Source of the DNA: Clusia tigrina
Lineage: Eukaryota > Arthropoda > Insecta > Diptera > Clusiidae
Assembly (NCBI GenBank): GCA_920105625.2
Contig: OV050030.1
Span: 31,428,516 to 31,492,515 of the forward strand
Length of the DNA: 64,000 nucleotides
Reading direction: 5' to 3'
A program made the position numbers and the translations under genes. How positions within the stretch are numbered: position 1 is the stretch's first letter; the number at the start of each line of letters is the position of its first letter. The notes beneath the pieces are model-generated. The model was not told where the DNA came from and searched no databases. It saw only the letters and a list, made by a program, of their open reading frames with translations. Below, piece after piece: positions 20,701 to 31,994 of the stretch.

Positions 20701-21739
20701 ATCCCGAAAGCTGAGTGCCAGTTATGAAGTTTGGTTAATTGGGCGCGTTGTCGGAGCAATAATCTGCACATATTTATACATTACACCTTTCTTTTATTCA
20801 TATGTCCTCAATACAAGCATTGCTAGGCTAATTTTGATTATATTCCTTAAAAGTCCTTTAATGGAAATTGGGTATATTGTTATTTTATCAACTCCATTCC
20901 CTGCAGATAACTCTATAATGTCCACATGCTGGTTAAAAAACAAAATTTCGTCTATAGATCTGTAACACATCTTAAAGTATGAATATTTATGTACAGTGGG
21001 CGTGGCAGTTAATATACACCGCCCAAATTTTTCATAGTGTTTAGTAGGACCCACATCCACATAACGATCAAATGGCGTCACTATTACATCAATTTAACCG
21101 AAGTTATAACTATTTTAAAAAAGTTCCATATAGGGGAGGTTATCATGGTCTCTATCTAAATCGACTCATATAGCATTCTGGTTCTGTATCTTTGTTCAGA
21201 TTATACTTCCGGAAAGTTTCATTAAGTTGTCTCGAACGGTGCAGAAAAAGTGGTCACAGACCGAAGATCTATAAGAGACTTATGGACGAAATTTTACAAG
21301 AAGCAACATGTGGACATTATAAAGCTATCTGCAAGAAATGAGGCTGATCAGAGAAAGGACACGTCCACTTTTGATTCAAGGAACTTTCGGGTCTAAAATA
21401 AATATTAACCTGCCTATGCTCATACAAAATTGGCAAAAATGTACATGGGGTCCAAAAGAGTGTTTGTGCAAAATTGGGGGATCATAATACTACTGCCACG
21501 CCCACAATTAACCAAATATCATGACTAGATTCCTATAAAAGATTTGTCAACGAAACTTCACAGAGAGGTTGCGGGTGCTACCATTAGAACACAAAGAAAA
21601 TGGACGGGTTATTTTCACAACCACGCCAACTATTGACATATTTTTATAAATTTTCAAGACGGCAATTTCGTAACAATATAAAAAACGTTTGTGCGTATCC
21701 ACCTTATATTCACACCATATGTTCGCGTGCTGCTCCGGA
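20701..21739. other. Mixed repeat sequence, no gene recognised
   Basis: 20640-20890 matches 43550-43780 and 56960-57200. From about 20990 the sequence is not repeated in the window and has phrases such as gggcgtggcagttaat, typical of dipteran DNA-transposon remains. A 95-codon minus-strand ORF (21081-20794) has no recognisable domain and its frame is not open in the paralogues. Confidence 0.35.
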
Positions 21740-21929
21740 TGGTTTGTGCTTGTGTTAGACCTGCTAGGTGGCGCTGAATAATCGAGTACGCATCCAAGCA
21801 ACAAGATCACTAACACTGTAACTAATCAATTGCATCGCATTAGAATGCGATCCTGACACCGAATATTGCGCACATTCGAAAATTTCATGGTGACATGGAT
21901 AAAGAATGCACTCATTGTCAACTATGTAG

Positions 21930-22820
21930 ATGAAAAAAATGTCTGTTTCAAAGCTTCATCATTGTTCACAAATTGAAGTTAACAAGAAATATGCGTGTCC
22001 AACTTCAAATACCATTCCATCTGCTGCACTTTTCTCAAAGCATTTAGTTAATATTGTAGACGGCAAAATTAATGTTAGTCCAATAAGACAGAAAATCAAG
22101 TTACCAGATAATTTTTGAATCATTGTGCCATCTAGAGACACATTAATTCAAAATGTCTTTCCAAACATTCGATATCATCGATGGCTGAGCGAAAGGGCAA
22201 TTTTAACAGCAAAAAATATTGATGCTGATACCATAAATATCCATATTCAAACTATTTTGGAATCTCCGTCATTTTCATCCAAGTTTCATCCAGATACTGT
22301 TGAAGATACTGACGAAGATGAAGGAGTGAATTGTCAAACTAAATTTTTAAATGCACTTGAATTAGCAGGGCTTCCATCACATAAATAAATTTTGAATGTT
22401 GGATCACCAATCATACTGCTACAAAACCTAAATGCACCAAAATTCTGTAAAGGAACGCAGTTGGTTGTTAAGAAAATATTGGGTAACATTGTTGAATCGA
22501 CAATTACCAATGACAAGTTTAAAAGAGCGCATGCCAAGAATCCCGAGATGCCAACAGATTCTCCAATTGCATTTAAACGGTTACAATTCCCAATTCGTCT
22601 GGCATTTGCAATGACAATCAGGAAATCTCAATGCCAGTCGATGCAAGTCTGCCAGTTGGATTTGGAAAATTCATGCTTCGCTCATGATCAATTATATATA
22701 GCCTGCTCCAGAGTTGGTAAGCCCAATGATTTGTTTTTATACGCCGAAAATAGAAAAAACCATAAAACAATGTTGGCTTTACATAAAATATTTACCAAGA
22801 TCAGACGAACATTGCATTAA
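21930..22820 (+). pseudogene. Helitron Pif1-like helicase, C-terminal part, copy B
   Basis: Same protein segment as 191-1078 but better preserved. 22125-22388 is an open 87-codon stretch (NVFPNIRYHRWLSERAILTAKNIDAD and onwards). 22392-22820 is open for 142 codons from GSPIILLQNLN through FKRLQFPIRLAFAMTI, QLYIACSRVGKP and LFLYAENRKNHKTMLALH to a natural-looking end. Stops at 22116 and 22386 remain. In intact relatives, DLPGLPPHKL... continues across the 22386 stop, so it is a nonsense mutation shared with copy A. Confidence 0.8.
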
Positions 22821-22995
22821 TTGAAATAAAATAAAATTTGCATTTAAAATAATGTAATGGATTTCATATTGGTACACACTTAAAATTAGAGTTAAAATTA
22901 TATTATTACAATTTGCACTTTATTTAATAATTCATTAAAACAATTTATTACTTTTTAATCACAATTACAAACATTGTTACGGTTGCCTCGTCAAC

Positions 22996-23234
22996 TGTTC
23001 TCGAATTTTAATTGCCTTAGCATATATACTTTTTGAATGGTTCAAATAGAAAAGTCTAGACTATTCCCTACACTATTAAATAAGTTTCTGGATGATTCTC
23101 GAATTTTACCCACACTTCGAAAGGGCTTCTTGAGTAAGCTTTTATTTTCGAGAACATTTTAGAGCATTCTCTACCCTCGAAAGACGGTTCTTTAGTAAGC
23201 TTTTATTCGAATAGATCGTATCATGATTTATAAG
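22996..23234 (+). promoter_or_regulatory. Heat-shock-element-like cluster, copy B
   Basis: The same three TTC/GAA arrays as in copy A. The five-unit run is at 23147-23169 and the TTTATAAG box at 23227-23234. All units are unchanged between copies. Confidence 0.4.
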
Positions 23235-23816
23235 CACCTCTCTCATTGTGAACTGCTCTTAATAGAGATATTCTAAAAGTATCGAACGAAGTTTGCTATC
23301 TGCATGGATTGTGTCTTGGCTGAAATACATAGGGTGGTGCACTCAATAGCAAACTCCACATGGGACCCTAGAACTATGCAATCACGTTTCACTTTATGTT
23401 TCAATATTTTGCAAATTTCTTATACGGAAAACCTTTCTTCATTCTTGAAAATAGTGCCAAGAGAAAAAGAACATTGCATATTTTAGGGTTGTACCAAAAA
23501 TTATAATAAAATCTATTTTTCAGGGTTAAATATTAAAATAAAGCCCCTTTATAAACGTGAAGCAATCCTCGTAGTCGAACGACGTGGTGGAACATATTTT
23601 GAATTTCTTATATTTTCGATAAGAAATTTTCCTATTTTGAATTTTTCTCATTTGACTATTATTATTATTATTATTATTATTAAAGAATGGATATCGCACT
23701 TCGACTTTAGAGATATGTTGGGCTCCCTTCAACAAATTTTTCGGACACTTATTTTTTCATCCGGTATTATATGAGTAACCAAAACTTCTTTCGTTTGTGA
23801 ATTAATGCTGTTCATG

Positions 23817-23929
23817 ATCCCAGCACGTGTTTCGGGGCTCATCCTCTTTCCTGCAAAAGTAGAAAACTCCATTAGAATAAATTGCGAGCTTTGTTAGGTG
23901 GTATTCAACATGTTAAAGTTCTTAGAATT
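23817..23929. other. Unique spacer before the tandem duplication
   Basis: About 110 bp not repeated elsewhere in the window. Nothing recognised. Confidence 0.4.
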
Positions 23930-24668
23930 ATTCTTAGATTCTTCTTATTTAATTCCAGACAATCTTTGCACATTTTGTAAGCGATTTTGTTTCTGATAGC
24001 CCCTGTTTGTTTGTCTTCTACTTCCTGAGTAAATGAGGAAAAATTGCCCTTTCCTAAGCTACAAAATGGCCCTAGGTTGCAATCGGAGAGGCTGCTTCCT
24101 TCCAGACAAGATTGTTCTTAATTTATTATACTAGTCTAATCCAGACCCTTTCCCTCTCACACCTTTAGCTACCATTGACGAGCTCGTCAAGCTGGTAGCC
24201 GAACGACCCAGATGGTTTATCAAACAAAAAAACAGCTGGTCTTAAAAATGTCAGCAGCCATGAGAATCAAATAACCTATTTATTCTAAATATCAGTCGTA
24301 CCCTATATCAATGACCGATAGTCAATGTCGAAGTAAAAAAACTTCTGCGAGATGGCATAATAAGACCATCACACTCTCCCTACAACAGCCCAGTCTGAGT
24401 TGTCAATAAAAAAGTTATAGATGAGCACGGCCCAAACGCCTCGTATTCGATATACTAAATTAAATTCAAAAACTATTTGCGACAAATTCCCAATTTCCGA
24501 TCCTTCAGTAATTTAGTCTAATTTAGGAAAAGCGAAAATCTTAACAACTTTGGACCTCAAAAGACGTTTTCACCAGATAAATCTCACTGAACGGGATCGC
24601 GAAAAACAGCTTTCAGCGTCTATAACGCTAAATATGAATTTTGTCGTTTACCGTTTGGCCTGAAGAAT

Positions 24669-25538
24669 TAATTAATTAATTTATTTATTTATTATTAATT
24701 TACGTTCACCTTGGGACATTAAGGCTAAGCCTTGTAAAATTGTCCCTATAACATGAAATGATACAATTTAGTACAATAATCCGGACATAATTTAACTTAT
24801 ACTCTAAAATACAATACTTCACAGAGTACCAAAACAGAACATTACAATATGCATTTCAACAATTCATCTTTCAATTCATCAATACAATACAGCTTTGAAT
24901 CAATAAAAATGTACATATTTAAATATGTTATTAGTCACAAAAGGATACATACATATAAACAGTGTACGCCGTCACTCTCAATCTACAGCGCAACTCAATT
25001 CGGCTCATAAATTCTATCCCCTGGAAGAATAGATGGATTTGAATAGATTAGCATTGCCAATACCTTGAATTACAGGCACTGAATTCTAAAGTCTCACAGC
25101 ATTAACGAAAAATTGACGATCAGACATAAGGGAGGAATGTCCTAACGGGACCAGCCGATTAGAGCAGCCAGAGCGAGTAAATTTAAGGGGTCTAAACAAA
25201 TATGCAGGCTCCTGAGTGCAAATAATCTTATGCAACAATAGAATACTTCGAGTGTCAAGAAGATGATCGAATGTGATATGAAAAATTTCTATTGCGCGCT
25301 CAGACACATGATCTCTTCGACTTAAACCATAAATGTACCTCGTTATAGTGTTAAATAACACATTGAGTTTTCGCTTACTTACTGCATCACAATTCCCAAA
25401 TATTTCACAACCATGCAACATAGTTCGCATAAGGTAGGACTTTTCTAGTATCATTCTAATCCTGAAAGGAGTAAAATATTGCGTAGCCCATAGGGATCGC
25501 AGCATACCATAGACTTTACCAACCGTTTTTTACAATAT
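24669..25538 (-). mobile_element. 5'-truncated LINE inserted in gypsy RT
   Basis: An 870-bp insert flanked by agaat at 24664-24668 and 25539-25543, with pol reading resuming after it at the next residue. Its 3' end is on the left, with a TAAA-type repeat tail (minus strand) instead of pure poly(A). It contains only the C-terminal end of a LINE ORF2. Present identically in unit 2 at 32534-33403. Confidence 0.85.
25086..25505 (-). pseudogene. LINE ORF2 C-terminal domain fragment, 139 aa
   Basis: Encodes the region after the RT catalytic core of a non-LTR retrotransposon, ending in RQFFVNAVRL, where intact relatives continue with WNSLP. Key phrases are LMRTMLHGCEIFGNCDA, KLNVLFNTITRYIYGLSRRDH and LLLHKIICTQEPAYLF. 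No catalytic FADD remains because the insert is 5' truncated. This domain is typical of CR1/jockey-superfamily insect LINEs. The clade cannot be settled from this part alone. Confidence 0.75.
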
Positions 25539-27648
25539 AGAATGCACCAAGCATTTTTCAGCGCGCGATTCACGTTGTTCTTCGAGATGCAATCGGTAAT
25601 ACATGTCACGTTTATATCGATGACATCATTATATTTTCCAAATCCATACAGAATCATATCGAGCATATTGAAAAAATTCTAGGGAAATTATATGGAGCAA
25701 AAATGAGAGTTTCCACAGAAAAATCCAAATTTGTCAAAACTTCTGTGGAATATTTATTTAGGTTTTGTCGTTTCAACAAACGGCATTAAAACTTGCCAAA
25801 GTAAAATTGACGCCATTGTCAATTATCTGATTCTCACAACCTACAGAAGCCTCAGATCGTTTTGAGGACCCGCAGGCTATTATAGGAGATTCTTGAAGGA
25901 CTATGCAGCAATTGCAAAGGCACTAACGAAAATTGTAAGAGGAGAAAACAAATAAAGGGATCCTTTGACGATGAAGCCGTTTCTGCTTTCAAAAAACTAA
26001 AAACTCCTCGCTTCCACAGATGTATTGCTTCTCTATCCAAAATTTGAGATACCGTTCGACTAACAACGGACGCCTCGACTAACAACGGACGCCTCACGCC
26101 ATTGAAGCTGCTCTATCACAGTATGAACGCCCCTTAACTATGATATCAAGAACATTGTCAGTCTCCGAATAAATTTATGCCACAAATGAGAGGGAGCTTT
26201 TAGCCATCATGTGGGCTCTCAAAAATCTGAGGTATTATTTGTATGAGGTCAACAAGTTGCATATTTTCACCGAACATCAGCCGCTTTCGCACCTTCCGAA
26301 AAAACACAAACTTAAAAATAAAAGGTTGGAAAACGTGTATAGATACCAATTCCTTGGTATCACTACAAGTAGAAAATCCTCATCCTCTAATCAATTTTGC
26401 ACCAGAGAACTTTCACTAATGGAAATTATCCACCGTTTCCAAACAACTGTTTCAAAAGTCAGATTATAATTGTGCGGAATCAAAAAGAGAAACCAAAATT
26501 CTTTTTAGAAACCATATCCGCCCTCGTGTTTCATATAAAAAACTCGAACAGCTCCAAGATAAAATTGGAGACTTCATAAACCATCAAGTTGTGAATGGGA
26601 TTTATTGCGTTCTTCATACCATAGCACAAACACAACATTTCCTAATAACAAATTTCCCTCTATAAAATTCTGCTATATCAATAAATTAATGATTGGTGGC
26701 GTTAATCCCAACGATCAAATCGAAATACTGACCATCAAACATAACAGGGCACATCGTCCTGTTTCCGAAAATACCAATCAAGTTCTTCAAGATTATTACT
26801 TTCCAAACATTAGAAAGAAAAAAAATCAAATAAATTGTAAACTGTAAAGCATAGCGCGAAGCCAAGTACCAGAGACACCCTCAAAAACGCAAGTAGGAGA
26901 AACCCAGTATCTTCATTTCCTGGTGAAATTCTGCATATAGACATCAAAAATACTGACAAGACATTTTTTCTAACTTGAATCGAAAGATTATCGAAATTTG
27001 CTGTTGTGCAACCCAATGCCTCATGGGCCATATTATTAAGCCAGATCTCACTGAAATCCTAATTTTTTTAAACAAACTAAGATAATCTTTTGCGACAACA
27101 CATACACCACTCCGCCTTTACACTATTCAGCAATTCAAATGGTCAAGTCGAGAAGTTCCGCAGGACCATCACAGAGATTGCCAGATGTCTGAAATTAGAA
27201 ATGATCTCTAAAGATTCGGCTGAACACTGTATCATGCAACACAATGTCAGCACAGAAAGTGCAAAGTCTTAATTCGATTGACGATGGCTCTGCCATCATA
27301 AACGATGCGTCCGCAAAAATTTCTTATCGAGGGCAGCAAAAAGATCTCCAAAAAGTTCCTGATAACTTGCGAAGAAGAACTCATGATAAATACAACCAAG
27401 TTACAAAATTTTCGTAAAGTCGCCTTCATGAGACCCGAAATTCGTTCAACTAATCACGATCTGAATATCAATAATATGAATAATATTTCTCATTTGCACC
27501 TCTAAATTAAGGGATGCTTGTACAATTCAGCTCCCTTTTCGCACTCTTCTTACTTAGAGCAGTCATACTCCTTTTCTCAACTGACAAAAAAAAATTGAAA
27601 TTGCAAACTTATCTCGTCAAATTGAACAGACAGGGAGGTCTGATTTTT

Positions 27649-27661
27649 AAAGGGGGGAGAA
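27649..27661 (+). promoter_or_regulatory. Polypurine tract of the gypsy remnant
   Basis: aaaggggggagaa, the primer for plus-strand DNA synthesis, marks the start of a 3' LTR from about 27662. The LTR's far end is not identifiable. The equivalent is 35514-35526. Confidence 0.6.
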
Positions 27662-28300
27662 TTTGATACCGGACGCTACCTTGCACTTTAAATTCCATTC
27701 CCTTGGCATTTTATTATTGAAGTCCTATTGGCAAAGTTACGTCTGACCACCACCTGCAAAGTTTCACAGCCGCAGTGTCGGGGTCCACAATATATAACAG
27801 AATATTTGCAGAAGAAAAAGCAATCCTTATATGGTAGTTTGCTTCTTGACACGTCTATAAAATACTAAATCTTTACTGACGTTTCTAGCAAATTTTCCTC
27901 AAATTTATATAAAAACGATATTTTACTTTCATACTAAAATGAACGCTGTTTCCTGTAGAATGAAAATAGTCTTTTTATAGTACTACTTCGAAATCAAGGA
28001 TACTCTTAAGTGAGCAAAAATTTTTCCATTAGTATAAAAGCGACAGCATTATTTTTTTATTCGTGAGAATACAGAGAAAAGAAAGTCTTTTTCGCTGCCA
28101 GCGTCAGTAGCGGACACACTAAGATTGTCAGTGGATTCACCAAGATTCTGAGTGGATTCATGTACAACGTCCGTCTGCTTTATTTCGCTGCTTTGCCGTT
28201 TGACGTTTAAGTTTCTTTTCTCTGTATTCTCTGGTTTACTCCTTATGGTACGATAGACGGAGACAACAGGACTACGAACGAGGTCGCACTAATGGCATGT
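27662..28300 (+). repeat. Probable 3' LTR region of the gypsy remnant
   Basis: Follows the polypurine tract. It includes a box (agaagaaaaagcaatccttatatggtag, about 27811-27838) that resembles the repeat box found upstream of the OBP-like genes. It also contains the 20-bp inverted repeat pair described separately. No second LTR is present to fix the limits. Confidence 0.35.
28065..28231. repeat. Perfect 20-bp inverted repeat, 127-bp spacer (unit 1)
   Basis: gagaatacagagaaaagaaa at 28065-28084 is the exact reverse complement of 28212-28231. The spacer holds short repeats of attctgagtggattca type. It could form a hairpin or be the ends of a small element. The copy in unit 2 is 35929-36095. Confidence 0.85.
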
Positions 28301-29795
28301 TTGTTCAGGTTGGATCATGCTTATAATAGCCCATTGTGCTGCACCAAGATAGAAGGCTACAGGAATGATGACGGTACCAGCAACAAAGAGATACGAAGGG
28401 AAATGGAATAAAACCGAAAAAGTCGTCCTTTTTAATACAATTTCTCTTTCTTCTACGATGATTAACTCTCTGAAATTAAAAAGTCAACAATATTTGATAA
28501 GAAATCGTGGACTCTTCCACGATTTACCAATGACTCAATCAAATTTCAAACACAATTTTCTGGGGAGTATCCCATAAATCTTCAATATCTAATTAAAAAT
28601 GAAAATCACTCCACTTGCTGATTCAATTGTCTGTGACTCTGATTTCTTCACACCGTGATAAATATGTTCATCCCTTCAGTGGCAAATGTTGTTAATTTAT
28701 CAAGAAGTCGCACCAGGGCACACCTATATAAGCTCTATAAGGATTTCGAAAAGCTGTTGTTGACGACGAATCAATTACTCTTTACAATCTCCAAGTTTCT
28801 GTAAAAGTGGTCAGATGAAAGGCCTCAGCCATATTTGAATCTTTTAGTTCGCTGCTTCCAGCTGATTTTATAAGTACGTGCTGCCAACTGCCACTCCCAC
28901 ATTTCACAAATTAGGAACAAAAGAGGATTCCAAACACATCACATATATTTTAAAATCTCTCACAGTTCACTAGATATCTCCTTCTATTTGCATTTGCAGG
29001 GTTTATTGTAACTGGAGTAGGGGTACTACCATTCTTTTCACATAAATTGCACTTTACAACAGTTCGTAGCAATGTCGCTTAATATAAATTTTTAGAATTT
29101 AGAAGTATAAATGACAGTATTTCGGATGATTTAGATTGAAAATCACACAGAATTTGAAGCCGGCGTTTATCAGTTTAAACCGGTGGATACCTTCCTAAGT
29201 GGAACGTCCACTCTGGAATCCACTCAGAATCAGTCTACTCTGATAAACTATCATCTCGCAATATTCAACATTCTAAAGCAACCCCAACATTTATAAAACA
29301 GCACGAACTTAGATATCTGGAAATCGTCCAACTTCACATTTTTCCTTTTTCTAGGATCTAGGGTGGCCCTGCTTGGAATCAAATCGGGATTTAAATGGAT
29401 AATGATTACACATTTAAATCAATCATGGATATTGTAATTTTATAATTTGTGTTTAAAATTGTATTGATACAAAAGGAATTTCCGTCCGAAATTTCGTCAG
29501 TATTCAAAATTAACAAGGGCGTTTTTCTTGTTTTTCATTGTAGAGCGTAAGTGTTGTTATCGTATTATTGTCTCCTTAAACGAAACCAGAAAGAAATCGT
29601 AACGGAACTGATCAATATCCCCACAAAAGAACATTTATATTCCCATTTGTATAATCAATAAAGAAGATCACCTTTAAAATGATTATTTAATACTGTAAAT
29701 ATCTTATAGGGTTGCAAGAACTATTTCGCTGGTATTTTGTTTCTTGACTGAAATATGTATTTTATTTTTTAATAGTGTGAATCCATATTTCAAAT
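28301..29795. other. Degenerate repeat sequence, no gene recognised
   Basis: The 70-codon plus-strand ORF at 28365-28577 is present in both units with one substitution (Leu to Met), but no domain is visible. 29370-29530 matches the 3' flank of OBP-like gene 1 weakly (aatcgggatttaaatggat). Otherwise nothing is recognised. Confidence 0.35.
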
Positions 29796-30631
29796 TTAAT
29801 CTTCACTTAACAATTTATTCGTCATTTCATTAAAACAATGGAATTTTGCGATGATGGTCTCTATTTCCCTTTCCACTTCCATAATATTCCATAATTCAGC
29901 ACATTCTGTTAGTCTCTCGGATATGATACTATAACGTTCTTGTATATTTTCTTCATTGTATACGCCATCTTTCATAAAACCCTTCTGCTCAGTGTAACAG
30001 GTAACAAACTCTTACAAATCCCGGTAACATGATCGTTGTCGTAACGGTTACAAACCACGAATTTTAGGGCAGCATCCCAAGTCAGTTTCGATTTGTCGAC
30101 GAATGGCTCCATTTCCATTATAATGATTGGTCTTAATTCTTTCTGCAAAATAAATATAGTTTCAATTAAAATAAAACATTGTAGAGAGAATATATAAAAT
30201 AACAAATATATTAACTTTCACATTTTGTCTCAAAAATGTGGAATGCTATATCTGTTATTGTCTACTACTCTTAAACAGATACCATATCAATGTACCCAAA
30301 TGTTCCAATAATGATAAACCACTACTTAATATGCTGGTATAGCAAAATACCCCAATAAGGCAATGAGCGATTATAGCTGAAGATAACTAACTTTAAGCTA
30401 CAGTTACATTTCTTTAAATACAATCTTCAGGCAATTGTTAATTCTTAATAATACTTATGAATCATTACAAATCAGCTGGGTCTGAAACATTTCAACTCAT
30501 ATACTCACATCACGGCGAAAATTTACTTCTCCAGATTCACAATCAAACATATCGGGAATTTCCTCTTCACTGGATCCAGCAGATATTACACCAAACATCG
30601 CAGCAGCAACAGCAAAAGTAAAGCACTTCAT
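29796..30631 (-). pseudogene. Secreted OBP-like protein, gene 3 (unit 1), frameshifted
   Basis: Exon 1 is 30631-30509 (41 codons) and starts MKCFTFAVAAAMFGVISA, a signal peptide. Donor gtgagt and acceptor attttgcag bound a 366-bp phase-0 intron, the same position and phase as genes 1 and 2. Exon 2 runs 30142-29796. Within it the frame breaks at about 30015-30020: the upstream frame stops at 29972, while the shifted frame carries the OBP core EFVTCYTEQKGFMKDGVYN, then LTECAELW, then KFHCFNEM, to a stop at 29798-29796. One missing base explains it. The poly-Glu tract of genes 1 and 2 is absent; only SEEE remains in exon 1. Cysteine spacing again fits the C-minus type. An unrecognised extra intron is possible but unlikely. 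Confidence 0.6.
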
Positions 30632-30703
30632 TTTTAATTGACTTGAACTTCAATTCGGACTCTTCCTCACGAAAAGATGAAACAAACTAATACTCGTGCC
30701 GAG

Positions 30704-30711
30704 TTTTTATG
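30704..30711 (-). promoter_or_regulatory. TATA-like box of OBP-like gene 3
   Basis: CATAAAAA on the minus strand, at the same distance from the ATG as the TATAAAAA of genes 1 and 2. The first base has changed. The duplicate is at 38568-38575. Confidence 0.5.
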
Positions 30712-31794
30712 CACTAAATTTTGTAATTGAATTTAAGTTATTGCTTTGCTGTCTCTCCATTTTCTTGGCAAGGCATATAATATAGAATAAGAATATAACT
30801 CATTTAAATATGTATTTGCACCCATTGTGTTTGTGTGGACTTACCCACAGTCTGGGAACTACGCAATGAGCTCGGGGTGAAAATGTTGGTCTAACTATCG
30901 CAACTAGACAAATTCAGAGACAATTATTAAAGAAATGTGCGTCAGCAATAGAACAAACACGTAAATATACAATATAATTCGCAGGTATTCATATACAAGG
31001 AAAACGACCGCTCGTGTCTTCTTGACCTTGAAACAACTGTTCTAAAAATTAGTTCAAATTGCCTCAATTGTGAAACTGACGCACACTTTTTGTAATTTTT
31101 TTAATAAGAAATGTTGAACAAAAATATATTAATAAAGAACATTTTATTACTGAAAGCCCGAGAAGACAAAAATGTGTCTGGATACGGTCTGTAAAGTTTT
31201 ACAGGCGCAGATTTGGAATCAAATGTTCAACAAAATGTTCACAAAAGCTGAAAAGCAGTTATTATGCGGTAGTTTCCTCCTTAGGAGTTCTAAGTATCTT
31301 TGTCACATTTTGTATCCCACTAGATAAATACGATGCTTTTTCCAATATCTAAAATAACCTTGCTTCTTTTGAATTAAATATATTTTCTAATTCTATTGTT
31401 TTTAGTGCATAAAGGTAGGAAGCGTGGTCCACTGGGCGTAAGGGGGAAGATAAATTTCAAATGGTATATCATACTCCGGTGAGCCACGCGAAGTGAACAA
31501 GGTTAGGGCAAAAATTAGTAAGCCAGACCACTGATAAGTGGCATTCACTTTATTTTAACAATATTGTTAATAAAATGATTCTATAAGCCACTCCTAGAAA
31601 TATACATCTATAGATAATGTCAAGAGAAGTATAAAATCTGTTTTCAGATTATTAGAAGTGGCGGATCCTATTTAAATTTAAACATTTGGTATTTACTTTA
31701 TTTGCACTCAGCAGCATTCAAACTATAGTCGTCTCGATTCGTAGTCTATCCTCTGGTTTATAATAATATAAGATCGAATAAAATATTCCTTCAA
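30712..31794. repeat. OBP upstream flank with repeat R1 (unit 1)
   Basis: Same composition as 15898-16599 up to about 31380. It then has about 300 bp (gcgtggtccactgggcg to agtggcggatcc) not present at the gene 1 or 2 loci, and ends at the tandem junction. No ORF. Confidence 0.45.
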
Positions 31795-31994
31795 ATTCTT
31801 AGATTCTTCTTATTTAATTCCAGACAATCTTTGCACATTTTGTAAGCGATTTTGTTTCTGATAGCCCCTGTTTGTTTGTCTTCTACTTCCTGAGTAAATG
31901 AGGAAAAATTGCCCTTTCCTAAGCTACAAAATGGCCCTAGGTTGCAATCGGAGAGGCTGCTTCCTTCCAGACAAGATTGTTCTTAATTTATTAT

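Larger units (their letters stand above)
21740..23816 (+). mobile_element. Helitron-derived fragment, copy B
   Basis: Second copy of 1-2115, differing by scattered substitutions and small indels. The left edge at 21740 coincides with the first base of the window copy, so the true left limit of homology is unknown. At the right, copy A has about 40 extra bases near 2010 that are missing here. A TTA repeat near 23660 differs in length between copies. Confidence 0.7.
24130..27661 (+). mobile_element. Decayed Ty3/gypsy element, plus strand, split by a LINE
   Basis: Pol can be followed in order. RT begins near 24340 (LRDGIIRPSHSPYNSPV) and runs through DFKKLN near 24460 and PFGLKN at 24655. After the LINE it resumes at 25539 with NAPSIFQRAI and HVYIDDIIIFS near 25610. 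Next come LGFVVSTNGIKTC near 25760, GYYRRFLKDY near 25880, RNase H (ATNERELLAIMWAL, 26183-26220), integrase (KHNRAHR, 26735) and its end near 27170. A polypurine tract closes it. Stops and frameshifts are scattered throughout. RT wording is gypsy/17.6-like and related to, but distinct from, the element at 2390-5470. Confidence 0.8.
23930..31794. repeat. Tandem duplication, unit 1 (7865 bp)
   Basis: Repeated head-to-tail at 31795-39658. The junction reads ttcaaattcttag, formed from the unit end (ttcaaat, followed by cccg at 39659) and the unit start (attcttag), with 2 bp of microhomology. I could find only six single-base differences between units, all between about 27585 and 28562. Each unit carries a gypsy remnant, a nested LINE and an OBP-like gene. 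Confidence 0.95.

Noticed and set aside
20794..21081. 95-codon minus-strand ORF
   Set aside because: No recognisable domain and the frame is not maintained in the related sequence near 43700 or 57150.
25451..25666. 71-codon minus-strand ORF in each tandem unit
   Set aside because: Crosses the LINE/gypsy junction and is mostly antisense to gypsy RT, so it is a chance ORF.
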